A stretch of 64,000 nucleotides of DNA from Pyxidicoccus caerfyrddinensis (GTDB lineage Bacteria > Myxococcota > Myxococcia > Myxococcales > Myxococcaceae), in contig NZ_JAAIYA010000006.1 of assembly GCF_010894405.1 (NCBI RefSeq), forward strand, positions 186,001 to 250,000, given 5' to 3'. Shown here in pieces: positions 19,558-28,247 of the stretch. Every line of letters begins with the position of its first letter. Position 1 is the first letter of the stretch. Made by a program: the position numbers and the translations under genes. Below the pieces are notes generated by a model. That model ran no database searches and was not told the origin of the DNA. It saw only the letters and a program-made list of their open reading frames with translations.

Positions 19558-21122
19558 ATGTTCCCCAGGGCGGTGCGCAGGCCGTCCTGGATGAGGTACT
19601 TGAGGTCCTCGGCCGTCATGTCGGGCTTGTTCGCGAGCTGGGTCCTGGCGTACGCCTCCCACTCGCGAATCTCGCGGTCGGTCGGCTTCCGGGGATTGTT
19701 CGTGGGCTGGTTGCGGTACAGCTCGAACACCCACTGGTACGCTTCGGTGATGAAGCGCTTCAGGTCGGCCGACCCCGCCGGCCCGCCCACGCCGCGCGCT
19801 TCGTCTCGCACCGCGTCCTGGATGGCGTACTTGAGCTGCTCGGGCGTCATGTCCGGTTTCTCGGCCAGCTTCTGGTCGGCGAACGCACGCCAGCGGGCCA
19901 GCTCACCCGTCGTCGCATCGCGCGGGGCGCCCTGGTAGCACGTGGCCACCCAGCTCACCGCGTCGTTGATGAACTTGTCGATGTCCGGCTTGCCATTGGC
20001 GCCCACCTCCATGCCGGTGGCGCGCGCGCGCACCGCGTCCTGGATGGCGTACTTGAGCTGCTCCGGCGTCATGTCCGGCTTCTCGGCCAGCTTCTGCTCG
20101 GCGAACTGGCGCCAGTCATTGAGCTCGTTCGTCGTCGCGTCGCGCGGGGCGCCCTGGTAGCACTGGGCCACCCAGCTCACCGCGTCGTTGATGAACTTGT
20201 CGATGTCGGGCCGGCCATTGGCGCCCACCTCCATGCCGGTGGCGCGCGCGCGCACCGCGTCCTGGATGGCGTACTTGAGCTGCTCGGGCGTCATGTCCGG
20301 CTTCTCGGCCTGCTTCTGCGCGGCGAAGGCACGCCAGTGGGCCAGCTCGCCCTGCGTCGCGTCGCGTGGGCCGCCCTGGTAGCACTGGGCCACCCAGCTC
20401 ACCGCGTCGTTGATGAACTTGTCGATGTTGGGGCCGCCGCCGGCCCCGGTCGTCATGCCGGTCATCTTCGCGCGGATGGCGTCCTGGATGGCGTACTTCA
20501 GCTTCTCCGGCGTGATGTCCGGTGTCTCCGCCAGCTTCTTCTGCGCGAAGGCCGACCACTCCGCGATTTCCGCGGGAGATGCGCCGCGCGGGGTGCCCTC
20601 GTAGCACTGGGACGTCCAGCTCACCCCGTCCTGGATGTACTTGATGATGCTGTCCGGGGTGATGGAGTCCAGCCCGTCGCGCTGCTTGCGCAGCTCGCTG
20701 GCGATGACGGACCGGAGCTTCTCGGCGGAAATCGTCGGGTCCTTGCCGCGCAGCTCAATGGCGAAGGCCATCCAGCTGTCGCGCTCCTGCCGGTTGGGGA
20801 GCTTGTCCCCCTCGAAGACCTGGATGAACGCCTGGTTGATGCAGTCGTACATCTTCGACTCGGGCAGCGGAGCCAGCAGGACGGGCAGCACCTCCTGCGG
20901 GGCCGCCATGGGCTGGGCCAGGGCCGCCGTCATCGCCGGGGAGGCGCTCACGGTGGAGACCTTGCTCGCCACGGGGGGCGTCGGCACCGCCGCGGACTTC
21001 AGCGCTCCGAACATGGAGTTGAGCTGCTGGGCCGAGACCTGCTTCACAGTCGTGGCCTTGGACTGTGAGGATTGCGGCTTCGGCGCGGAATTGACAGACG
21101 GACCCTGACCCACCTTCGACAT
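19554..21122 (-). CDS. Protein with tandem 74-residue repeats, function unknown
   Basis: This 522-residue protein has a Ser/Pro/Ala-rich N-terminus (about 1-85) without a signal peptide. Six related modules follow, the middle four nearly identical with a period of exactly 74 residues. Each module has KFINDAVSWVAQCYQG, a WRxFAxxKLAEKPDMTPEQL segment and KYAIQDAVRARATGM. Each is probably a small helical unit with one conserved Cys and two or three Trp. No known family was recognised. The start at 21122 has GGGGGAAG upstream. The predicted location is cytoplasmic. Near-identity at DNA level suggests recent unit expansion or homogenisation. Confidence 0.8.
   Translation of the reverse strand: MSKVGQGPSVNSAPKPQSSQSKATTVKQVSAQQLNSMFGALKSAAVPTPPVASKVSTVSASPAMTAALAQPMAAPQEVLPVLLAPLPESKMYDCINQAFIQVFEGDKLPNRQERDSWMAFAIELRGKDPTISAEKLRSVIASELRKQRDGLDSITPDSIIKYIQDGVSWTSQCYEGTPRGASPAEIAEWSAFAQKKLAETPDITPEKLKYAIQDAIRAKMTGMTTGAGGGPNIDKFINDAVSWVAQCYQGGPRDATQGELAHWRAFAAQKQAEKPDMTPEQLKYAIQDAVRARATGMEVGANGRPDIDKFINDAVSWVAQCYQGAPRDATTNELNDWRQFAEQKLAEKPDMTPEQLKYAIQDAVRARATGMEVGANGKPDIDKFINDAVSWVATCYQGAPRDATTGELARWRAFADQKLAEKPDMTPEQLKYAIQDAVRDEARGVGGPAGSADLKRFITEAYQWVFELYRNQPTNNPRKPTDREIREWEAYARTQLANKPDMTAEDLKYLIQDGLRTALGNI
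19813..20700. repeat. Four tandem 222-bp direct repeats inside a gene
   Basis: The string GCGTCCTGGATGGCGTACTT starts at 19813, 20035 and 20257, and a close variant starts at 20479, exactly 222 bases apart each time. The repeat is in frame (74 codons) and accounts for the modular protein encoded on the minus strand. A divergent fifth unit lies 231 bases below the first, and a sixth lies above the fourth. Confidence 0.9.
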
Positions 21123-21243
21123 GGATGCTTCCCCCGCGGGGTAGAAAAACCCCAACTCTCTGATTCTCATTAAATCGAGAAAGAAGTTGCGCCAACTGCA
21201 AGCGCATTGCCCAGGGACTCCGAGTGGTCTTTCCTCCACCGCG

Positions 21244-22176
21244 ATGCCCGGTGAGTTCGACTTCATTCGCAGCTTCCTGCGTCATTTCCCCCGGGCCCGC
21301 GTCCCCGTGGGGCCGGGTGATGACTGCGCCGTGCTCGCGCCGCAGCGCGGTGCGTTGTGCGTCACCACCGATGCCGTGGTGGAGGACGTGCACTTCACCC
21401 GCGCCGCGTTTTCACCGGCGGATATCGGCCACAAGGCACTGGCGGTGAACCTCTCGGACCTCGCGTCCATGGGCGCCACGCCGCGCTGGTTCGTCTGCGC
21501 GCTCGCGCTGCCTAGGGGGTTTCCACCACGCGAGCTGGATGGGCTCGCGCGCGGCATGGCGGCGCTGGCGCGTGAGCACCGCATCGCGCTGGTCGGCGGC
21601 AACTTCACCTCTGCCCGTGAGCTGTCCGTCACGCTCACCGCCGCGGGAGAGCTGTCGCGCCCGCCGCTCACGCGCGCCGGCGCCCGGCCCGGAGACCTGC
21701 TCTACGTGTCCGGCACGCTCGGCGACGCGCGCCTGGGCCTGCAGCGGCTGCTCGCGGGCGTGAAGCGCGGCGCCGCCGTGCGCCGCCAGCGGCGTCCCGA
21801 GCCTCGCGTGGCGCTGGGGCGGCTCGCCGCGCGCTTCGCCTCCGCGGCGCTCGACGTGTCCGACGGGCTGGCGCAGGACCTGGGGCACCTGTGCGCCGCG
21901 TCCCGCGTCCACGCCACGGTGGAGCTGGAGCGCCTGCCGATGACGGCCGCGGTGCGCGCCGCGCTTGGTGCCGAGGGTGCGCTGGCCGGGGGCGAGGACT
22001 ACGAGCTGCTCATGTCCGTTCCCCCGCCACGCAGCCGGGCATTCGAGCGCGCGTGCGCCAGGGCGGGCCATTCCGTGACGCGAATTGGCCTCATCTCCGA
22101 GGGAAGAGGGTGGGTTTGCCGGGACATGACAGGCCGCGTTCTCCCACCGCCGAGGGGGTTCGACCACTTCCGGTAG
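21244..22176 (+). CDS. thiL: Thiamine-monophosphate kinase
   Basis: The 310-residue enzyme phosphorylates thiamine monophosphate with ATP to give the cofactor thiamine diphosphate. Family motifs are clear: GPGDDCAVL near the N-terminus, TTDAVVEDVHF, HKALAVNLSDLASMGATP, VGGNFTSA, ALDVSDGLAQDL and LAGGEDYELL. The length fits ThiL (about 310-330). ATG 21244 was chosen since MPGEFDFIRSF matches the family N-terminus; the frame upstream lacks homology. It is divergent from the repeat protein across a 121-base gap with an AT-rich patch, and no other thiamine gene lies nearby. Confidence 0.93.
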   Translation: MPGEFDFIRSFLRHFPRARVPVGPGDDCAVLAPQRGALCVTTDAVVEDVHFTRAAFSPADIGHKALAVNLSDLASMGATPRWFVCALALPRGFPPRELDGLARGMAALAREHRIALVGGNFTSARELSVTLTAAGELSRPPLTRAGARPGDLLYVSGTLGDARLGLQRLLAGVKRGAAVRRQRRPEPRVALGRLAARFASAALDVSDGLAQDLGHLCAASRVHATVELERLPMTAAVRAALGAEGALAGGEDYELLMSVPPPRSRAFERACARAGHSVTRIGLISEGRGWVCRDMTGRVLPPPRGFDHFR

Positions 22177-22188
22177 TCCTTCGCCGGA

Positions 22189-22217
22189 TTGACCCTGCGG
22201 TACAGCAAGGCTAAACC
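22189..22217 (+). promoter_or_regulatory. Sigma-70-like promoter of the chemosensory operon
   Basis: TTGACC at 22189-22194 and TAAACC at 22212-22217 are separated by 17 bases, the optimal spacing. They lie about 30 bases before the GTG start of the MCP gene. The -35 matches five of six consensus bases; the -10 is weak. It is the only convincing promoter between thiL and the operon. Confidence 0.45.
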
Positions 22218-22248
22218 CGTGACGCTTCTTATCCCCTGAAAGCAACCC

Positions 22249-23631
22249 GTGCGCCGTCCCCTTCGCGACGACACATCCCCCGGACTCACTCCCCGCCGCG
22301 AGCCCGTGCAGCGTCTGCTCCGGGCCGTGGACAGCCCCCGTGCCACGCGTGAGGTCTCCCTCCACCGGAAGATTCTCAACGGGTACGTGGTGCTTGGACT
22401 GCTCCTCACGGTGTGGATGTTCTCCTCGGACATCATCTTCCGGGAGCTGAGCCCCGAGCCCTCCATCTGGAAGGACCTGGTGCGCGGCGGTGTCTCCATC
22501 TTCATCACCGGCGCGGCCGCGGCGCTGCTGCCGTCGCTGCTCGCGCGCGTCACCCGCGTGAAGGTGCTCAGCCGCTCCGCGTACGAAATCTCCCAGGGAG
22601 ATTTGTCCAAGCCGGTGGCCGCCGAGGGCGGCAGCACGCGCGACGAAATCGACGAGCTGACGGGCGCCATCACCCGCATGCAGGAGAACCTGCGCGAGCT
22701 GGTGGGCAAGATTCAGGAGACGGCCAAGAGCGTGGCCGACACCGCCATCGACCTGCAGCGCTCGGCGGAGAACGTCAACGGCTCCACCGAAGAGGTGGGC
22801 TCGTCGATGAACAAGATTGCCTCCGGCGCCGAGTCGCAGTCGCAGCTCGTCTCCAAGGCGTCCAAGGTCATCACCGAGATGGCCGGCAGCATCCAGCGCA
22901 CCACCGCCAGCGCCGAGGACGCCGCGAAGACGGCGGCCGAGACGAGCGGCGCGGCCGAGGACGGCTCCAAGGCGGCGCGGCTGGCCGGCGACAAGGTGAA
23001 GAAGGTCTTCAACCGCATCGAGTCCGCCAGCCAGCAGGTGTTCGCCTTCGGCGAGAAGACGCAGGAAATCTCCAAGATCGTCGACGCGATTACGCAGGTG
23101 GCGCAGCAGACGAACCTGCTCGCGCTCAACGCCACCATCGAGGCGGCGCGCGCGGGTGAGTACGGCCGCGGCTTCGCGGTGGTGGCCGACGAGGTCCGCA
23201 AGCTGGCGGAGAGCGCCGGCCGGTCCGCGGAGCAGATTTCCAAGCTGGCGCGCGACATCTCCGGTCAGTCCACCTCCGTGGTCAGCGCCATGAAGGAGGG
23301 CATCGCGGAGCTGGCCGAGGGCCGCGAGGACCTGGGCAACATCGTCCGCTCCATGGGCGCCATCACCGACACCGTCCGCAAGGGCGCGGAGAAGGTGCAC
23401 CTCATCTCCGAGAGCACCCGCGAGCAGCTCAAGGGCGGCGAGGAGATGGTGAAGGCCATCGAGGAAATCAAGCTGGTGGCGCGCAACAACGCGTCCTCCA
23501 CCGAGGCCATCCAGGAAGTCATCCAGGAGCAGACGGCCGCCGTGTCGCGGATGACGTCGCTGGCCAGCGAGCTGACCAACCTCTCCGTCGAGCTGCAGAG
23601 CGTCGTGCGCAGCTTCCGCCTGAGCCCATGA
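22249..23631 (+). CDS. Methyl-accepting chemotaxis protein with very short external loop
   Basis: The 460-residue receptor has two hydrophobic helices (about 44-62 and 81-100) separated by only about 18 residues, so it has almost no periplasmic ligand domain. A HAMP-like linker follows, then a long cytoplasmic coiled coil with the conserved tip [20 protein letters not shown] and [16 protein letters not shown]. It should signal to the CheW and CheA encoded downstream. Architecture and gene order recall DifA of the Myxococcus dif locus, which controls exopolysaccharide through type IV pili; that identity is an inference. Translation starts at GTG 22249 and the gene overlaps the next by 4 bases (ATGA). 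Confidence 0.88.
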   Translation: MRRPLRDDTSPGLTPRREPVQRLLRAVDSPRATREVSLHRKILNGYVVLGLLLTVWMFSSDIIFRELSPEPSIWKDLVRGGVSIFITGAAAALLPSLLARVTRVKVLSRSAYEISQGDLSKPVAAEGGSTRDEIDELTGAITRMQENLRELVGKIQETAKSVADTAIDLQRSAENVNGSTEEVGSSMNKIASGAESQSQLVSKASKVITEMAGSIQRTTASAEDAAKTAAETSGAAEDGSKAARLAGDKVKKVFNRIESASQQVFAFGEKTQEISKIVDAITQVAQQTNLLALNATIEAARAGEYGRGFAVVADEVRKLAESAGRSAEQISKLARDISGQSTSVVSAMKEGIAELAEGREDLGNIVRSMGAITDTVRKGAEKVHLISESTREQLKGGEEMVKAIEEIKLVARNNASSTEAIQEVIQEQTAAVSRMTSLASELTNLSVELQSVVRSFRLSP

Positions 23632-24266
23632 CCGCCCTTCCCGCCCCGAATGCGGACCCGAAGCTGAAGGCCGCCGAGGACCGCCTGCGCGAGGTGATGC
23701 TCGCGCTGCCCGAGGCCACGGAGGACTTTCCCTGGGGCCACCGCAGCGGCAAGGTGAAGGGGAAGATGTTCGCCATCCTCGTGCTCGAGGACAGCGGGCT
23801 CACCGTCACCACCAAGCTGCCGGACTCCAACCAGGCGGCGCTGATGCTCCCCTTCACCGCGCCCACCGGCTACGGCATGGGCAAGAGCGGCTGGGTGACG
23901 GCCACCTTCAAGTCCGGTGACGCCGTCCCCGTGGAGCTGCTCAGCCAGTGGATCCACGAGAGCTTCCGCGCCGTGGCGCCCCAGAAGGTGCTCAAGGCGA
24001 TGGCCGCGGCTCCGGCGAAGGGCGCGGTGGTGAAGGCCAGCGCCCCGGCTCCGAAGAAGGCCGCGGCGAAGAAGGCCGTTGCGAAGGCCGGTGCCGTGAA
24101 GAAGGCGGCGGTGGCGAAGGCCGGTGCGGTGAAGAAGGCGGCGGTGGCGAAGGCTGGGGCCGTGAAGAAGGCGGCGAAGAAGGCCGTTGCGAAGGCGGCG
24201 GCGAAGAAGACGGCTTCCGGGAAGTCCCCCACGGCGCGGCGCGGCGCGGCTGCGTCGAAGCGTTAG
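23628..24266 (+). CDS. MmcQ/YjbR-type domain protein with histone-H1-like tail
   Basis: Residues about 10-125 form a YjbR/MmcQ domain ([41 protein letters not shown]), a double-wing DNA-binding-like fold. The last 85 residues are almost only Lys, Ala, Val, Gly and Thr, with repeats of [11 protein letters not shown] resembling eukaryotic histone H1 tails, and should bind nucleic acid. The total is 212 residues. It overlaps the MCP gene by 4 bases and precedes cheW, occupying the position of the uncharacterised difB of the dif operon. Its role among chemosensory genes is unknown. Confidence 0.85.
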   Translation: MTALPAPNADPKLKAAEDRLREVMLALPEATEDFPWGHRSGKVKGKMFAILVLEDSGLTVTTKLPDSNQAALMLPFTAPTGYGMGKSGWVTATFKSGDAVPVELLSQWIHESFRAVAPQKVLKAMAAAPAKGAVVKASAPAPKKAAAKKAVAKAGAVKKAAVAKAGAVKKAAVAKAGAVKKAAKKAVAKAAAKKTASGKSPTARRGAAASKR

Positions 24267-24318
24267 CTCGAAGCACCGGCCGCTCCGGCCATTTCAAAGC
24301 TGATAGAACGTTACCTCT

Positions 24319-24741
24319 GTGCGGCACGTCATCTTCCGGGTGGAGAAGGAGCGCTACGGACTGCCGCTGTCGGCGGTGCGAGAGGTCGTCGTGCCTCCGG
24401 AGCGCTTCACCCGGGTCCCCCGCGCGCCTCCGGCGATTACCGGGGTGATGAACCTTCGCGGCAGGGTGGTGACGGTGGTGGAATTGCGGCAGCTCCTGAG
24501 CCTGCCAGAGGGGCCCACGCCCTCGGCACGGGTGGTGCTGCTGGACCGCGGGCGCCGCGATTTGGGCCTGCTGGTGACGGATGTAGACGGTATCGAGGCG
24601 GTGGAGAGGGTCAGCGCGGCGCCCGGGAAGTTGACGCCGGCCGTCCGGGGAGTCGCCCGGCTGGGTGGTCTGGGGGTAACCGTCCTGGACCCCGAGGGGC
24701 TGGATGCCGCGGTGGTTGCCTTGTTCACCCATTCCAAGTGA
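24319..24741 (+). CDS. cheW: CheW-type coupling protein
   Basis: The 140 residues form one CheW SH3-like double barrel: RHVIFRVEKERYGLPLSAVR, VVVPPERFTRVPRAPPAITG, VMNLRGRVVTVVELRQLL, and a second barrel ending in VTVLDPEGLD. CheW links receptors to CheA at the membrane. The start is GTG 24319, since no ATG fits the N-terminal strand. It lies 52 bases after the YjbR gene and 70 bases before cheY, in the same direction and probably in the same transcript. Confidence 0.92.
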   Translation: MRHVIFRVEKERYGLPLSAVREVVVPPERFTRVPRAPPAITGVMNLRGRVVTVVELRQLLSLPEGPTPSARVVLLDRGRRDLGLLVTDVDGIEAVERVSAAPGKLTPAVRGVARLGGLGVTVLDPEGLDAAVVALFTHSK

Positions 24742-24811
24742 GTAGCCCCCTGGAAAGCGCGGGTGCTAGTGTCCGCGCTCCTCTAGGTGATTCGGAGGCG
24801 GAGTTCTTCAC

Positions 24812-25180
24812 ATGGCTAAGCGGGTCCTGGTCGTCGACGACGCCATCTTCATGCGCAACATGATCAAGGACATCTTTGCGTCTGGAGGTTTCGAGGTCGT
24901 CGGCGAGGCCGCCAACGGGCTGGAAGCTGTCGAGAAGTACAAGGAGCTCAAGCCCGACCTCACCACGATGGACATCGTGATGCCGTTCAAGAGCGGCATC
25001 GAGGCGACGCGGGAAATCATCAAGGCCGACAGCAGCGCCGTGGTCATCATGTGCTCGGCGCTCGGTCAGGAGAGCCTGGTGATGGAGGCCATCGAGGCGG
25101 GTGCGTCCGACTTCATCGTCAAGCCGTTCCGCGCCGAGGACGTGCTCGCGGTGGTGAAGAAGGTACTGGGAGAGACGTGA
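24812..25180 (+). CDS. cheY: CheY-type single-domain response regulator
   Basis: The 122-residue receiver has the acidic pair Asp9-Asp10, phospho-acceptor Asp54 in TTMDIVMP, Ser82 in the T/S position and Lys104 in FIVKPF. There is no output domain. It would be phosphorylated by the downstream CheA and dephosphorylated with help from CheC. GGAGG lies upstream of the ATG. In the dif system the equivalent CheY acts as a phosphate sink rather than a motor regulator; whether that holds here is inferred from gene order only. Confidence 0.93.
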   Translation: MAKRVLVVDDAIFMRNMIKDIFASGGFEVVGEAANGLEAVEKYKELKPDLTTMDIVMPFKSGIEATREIIKADSSAVVIMCSALGQESLVMEAIEAGASDFIVKPFRAEDVLAVVKKVLGET

Positions 25181-25230
25181 GCGGACTCGCCCCACGGCGG
25201 CCGTTCCCTTCGTCCTGACGAGGCCGGGCC

Positions 25231-27621
25231 ATGACCATGGACATGTCCCGCTACCTCGGCCTCTTCATCTCCGAGGCCACCGACCACCTGGAAGCGCTGG
25301 GGCGCGACCTCGTGCAGTTGGAGCGCGAGAGCAGCGCCGGCGTGGTGGACTCCATGTTCCGCCATGCGCACTCGGTCAAGGGCATGGCGTCGTCCATGGG
25401 CTTCGAGTCCATCGCCATCCTCGCGCACCGCGTGGAGGACCTGGTGGACGCCGTCCGGCAGGACCGCGGCCGCCTGGACCGGGACGTGGTGGACCTGCTC
25501 CTCACCGCCGCGGACACCATGCTCGCGCAGGTGCGGGCCGTGGCGGAGAACACGCCGCCCGAGGATGCCTCGGCGCTGCTGACGCAGCTCGGCAATCGCG
25601 TCACCGCCATGACGGGCCAGGCCCTGGCCGCCACCCGCGTCGCCAGGGTCACCGCGCTGAAGCCGGCCGGGGGTTCTTCCGAGGACTCGGACGGCAGCGT
25701 CGTCTCGGTTCCGGCACGGACCGGTGGCGCGGCTCCCCCGGCTCCCCCGGCTCCCTCGACGGGTACGGACTCCTCCGGCGGTGTCGGAGGCGCGACGACC
25801 CAGGTTGGCGGTGCGAAGACCTCTGTCGAGGGCTCCCCGGAGGCTTCCGGCGCTTCGTCCGCCCCCCGTTCCGTGGTGGGAATGGCGGGCGCCTCCGTGG
25901 TGGTGGCGGGCCTGGACCTGCCGCCGGATCTGCTCGCGCCAGTGGTGCCTTCCCCGGACACGGCCGGTTCCACGGCTGGCGCGCCCGGGGTGGACGCCGC
26001 TTCGAGTGCGGTGGCCGCCGTCGCGGCGGCGATGGGGCTGGTGGCTCCGGCCACGACGGACCTGGGTGACGGGCTGAAGGCGTCCGCGGGCGCGCTGCCC
26101 GTGGCGACCCCGCCCGCCGTGCCGGACGCGCGCGTCGCGTCGCAGCGCTGGGCGGTGCGGTTGCGAATCGCCCCCACCTGCCAGGTGCCCGGCGTGCGCG
26201 CGTTCCTGGTGCACAAGCGGCTCACCAACCTGGGCTCGCTGGTGGACCTGCGGCCCGCGCTGGAGGAGCTGAAGGCCGGCCGCATTCCCGACGGCTACAT
26301 CCAGCTGGAGCTGGAGACGGCGGCGGGCGATGCCGGCATCCACGCGTCGCTGAAGAACGTGGCCGAGGTGGAGGTCATCTCGGTGAAGCCGGCGGTGGCC
26401 GCGCCCGCCCCGGTGGTGACCCCGCTGCCGACGGCCGAGGGCAACCGCCCCGCCAATGACTCCTCGTCGCGCACGGTGCGCGTGCGCACGGAGCTGCTCG
26501 ACTACTTCCTCGACACGGTGGGCGAGCTGATGCTCGCCACGGCCCGCCTGCGCGAGGTGAGCAAGGTGCTGCCGGAGAACACCCGCCCCGCGCTGGAGGA
26601 GGGCGTCTACCGGCTGCACACGCTGGTGAAGGACCTGCACGACAAGGTGATGACGGCGCGCATGACGCCGCTGTCGCTCATCACCGACCGGCTGCCCCGC
26701 GCCGCGCGCGACATCGCCCGCCGCAAGGAGCGCGAGGTCGACCTGGTCATCACCGGCGCGGAAATCGAGCTGGACCGGGCCATCCTCGACGAGCTCGCCG
26801 ACCCGCTGATGCACCTGCTGCGCAACTGCATCGACCACGGGCTGGAGTCCCCCGAGGAGCGCATCGCCGCGAAGAAGGGGCCGCGCGGGCGCGTGCTGGT
26901 GGCGGTGAAGCGCGCCAGGGACCGGGTCATCATCGAGCTGGAGGACGACGGCCGCGGCATGGACCCGGCGAAGCTGAAGACCTCGGCGGTGGCCAAGGGG
27001 CTGCTCTCCGTGGAGAACGCGGCGCGCCTGACGGACCGCGAGGCCTTCCTGCTGTCGTGCCTGCCGGGCGTCTCCACCGCCAAGGACATCACCGACATCT
27101 CCGGCCGCGGCGTGGGCATGGACGCGGTGAAGCGCGTGGTGGAGAACGTCGGCGGCACGCTGGAAATCGACAGCGAGAAGGGCCGCGGCACCCGCTTCAC
27201 GCTGCGCCTGCCGCTGACGGTGGCGGTGGTGCACCTGCTGCTGGTGGAGGTGGGTGAGGAGGTCTTCGGCCTGCCCATCGCCAAGGTGGTGGGGGCGACG
27301 GAGGCGGACGGCGACCTGCTCAGCCGCAGCCGCGAGACGGCGCTCCTGCCCCATGGCAACTCGCTCTTGCCCGTGCACTCGCTGGACACGCTGCTGGGCG
27401 TCCCCGCACCGGCGCGGCAGGGGGCGAGACCCTTCGTGGTGATGGACGCGGACTCCGGGCGCGTGGCGCTGGCGGTGGACCGGCTGCTGGGCCAGGAAGA
27501 GGTGGTGCTCAAGCCACTGTCCCGGCCGCTCGACTTGCTGCCCGGGCTGTCTGGCATCACCATCCTCGGAAGTGGCCGGCCGGTGTTCATCCTGGACGTG
27601 CCGAGGTTACTGTCCGCGTGA
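25231..27621 (+). CDS. cheA: CheA-type histidine kinase
   Basis: The 796-residue protein has the class II kinase layout. It starts with an HPt domain (1-110, phospho-acceptor His47 in HAHSVKGMASSMGF), then a long low-complexity Ala/Gly/Ser/Pro/Val linker (about 130-300) and a small P2-like domain (about 305-390). Next come the dimerisation helices, a HATPase domain (LLRNCIDHGLE, EDDGRGMD, GRGVGMDAV, GRGTRFTLRLP) and a C-terminal CheW-like domain (about 660-790). It autophosphorylates and passes phosphate to CheY. Its GTGA junction with the next gene overlaps by 4 bases. The linker is longer and more repetitive than in enteric CheA. Confidence 0.93.
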   Translation: MTMDMSRYLGLFISEATDHLEALGRDLVQLERESSAGVVDSMFRHAHSVKGMASSMGFESIAILAHRVEDLVDAVRQDRGRLDRDVVDLLLTAADTMLAQVRAVAENTPPEDASALLTQLGNRVTAMTGQALAATRVARVTALKPAGGSSEDSDGSVVSVPARTGGAAPPAPPAPSTGTDSSGGVGGATTQVGGAKTSVEGSPEASGASSAPRSVVGMAGASVVVAGLDLPPDLLAPVVPSPDTAGSTAGAPGVDAASSAVAAVAAAMGLVAPATTDLGDGLKASAGALPVATPPAVPDARVASQRWAVRLRIAPTCQVPGVRAFLVHKRLTNLGSLVDLRPALEELKAGRIPDGYIQLELETAAGDAGIHASLKNVAEVEVISVKPAVAAPAPVVTPLPTAEGNRPANDSSSRTVRVRTELLDYFLDTVGELMLATARLREVSKVLPENTRPALEEGVYRLHTLVKDLHDKVMTARMTPLSLITDRLPRAARDIARRKEREVDLVITGAEIELDRAILDELADPLMHLLRNCIDHGLESPEERIAAKKGPRGRVLVAVKRARDRVIIELEDDGRGMDPAKLKTSAVAKGLLSVENAARLTDREAFLLSCLPGVSTAKDITDISGRGVGMDAVKRVVENVGGTLEIDSEKGRGTRFTLRLPLTVAVVHLLLVEVGEEVFGLPIAKVVGATEADGDLLSRSRETALLPHGNSLLPVHSLDTLLGVPAPARQGARPFVVMDADSGRVALAVDRLLGQEEVVLKPLSRPLDLLPGLSGITILGSGRPVFILDVPRLLSA

Positions 27622-28223
27622 GCCTCCCCCTTCAAAACGACCCGCGGGTGGACACCCTGCGCGAGGTGGCCAACATCGGCTGCGGCCACGCGGCCAATGC
27701 GCTCTCCCGGCTGATGGGCGGGCGGAAGGTGGACCTCTCCATCCCCCGCGTGCTGCTGACGGGCGGCGCGATGGGTGCCGCGTCGCTGCTGGACGGAAAC
27801 GCCCCGGTGGTGTCGGCGTCGCTCGGCATCCAGGGGGATGAGCTGAACGGGGATTTGCTGCTCGTGCTGCCCCGCGCGGACGCGAGCGCGCTGGAGTCGA
27901 TGCTGCTGGGCGGGCATGACGCGGAGCCGGCCGAGCGCGACAGCGTGATGGCCGAGGTCGCCAACATCGCGGCGAGCGCCTGCCTTTCCGCCCTGGGACG
28001 GCTGACGGGCTGGAAGCTGATGCCCACGGTGCCGGAGCTGCACCGCTGCGGCGCGCGCGAGGCCCTGGAGGCGTTGGTGGCTCACAAGGTGGACGCCAGC
28101 GACATGGTGGTGCTGGAGGCCCGCTTCCAGGCGGCCTCGGTGGCGCCGGTGGGTGGACAGCTGTTGCTGCTGCTGGAGCGCCGGAGCGCCGACGACCTGC
28201 TGGCGCGTCTACTGGGCGAGTAG
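27618..28223 (+). CDS. cheC: CheC-type CheY-P phosphatase
   Basis: The 201-residue protein keeps both CheC/FliY phosphatase signatures: D-x3-E-x2-N in DTLREVANIGCGHAANAL (Glu16, Asn19) with Pro about 23 residues later, and a second copy in MAEVANIAASACLSALG. Two intact sites suggest active dephosphorylation of CheY-P. The start is GTG 27618, overlapping the cheA stop. No cheD lies beside it, although CheC usually works with CheD. In dif, the CheC homologue DifG lowers exopolysaccharide output. Confidence 0.88.
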   Translation: MSLPLQNDPRVDTLREVANIGCGHAANALSRLMGGRKVDLSIPRVLLTGGAMGAASLLDGNAPVVSASLGIQGDELNGDLLLVLPRADASALESMLLGGHDAEPAERDSVMAEVANIAASACLSALGRLTGWKLMPTVPELHRCGAREALEALVAHKVDASDMVVLEARFQAASVAPVGGQLLLLLERRSADDLLARLLGE

Positions 28224-28247
28224 CCCGTTTCGCGGTAGACGGGCGCC

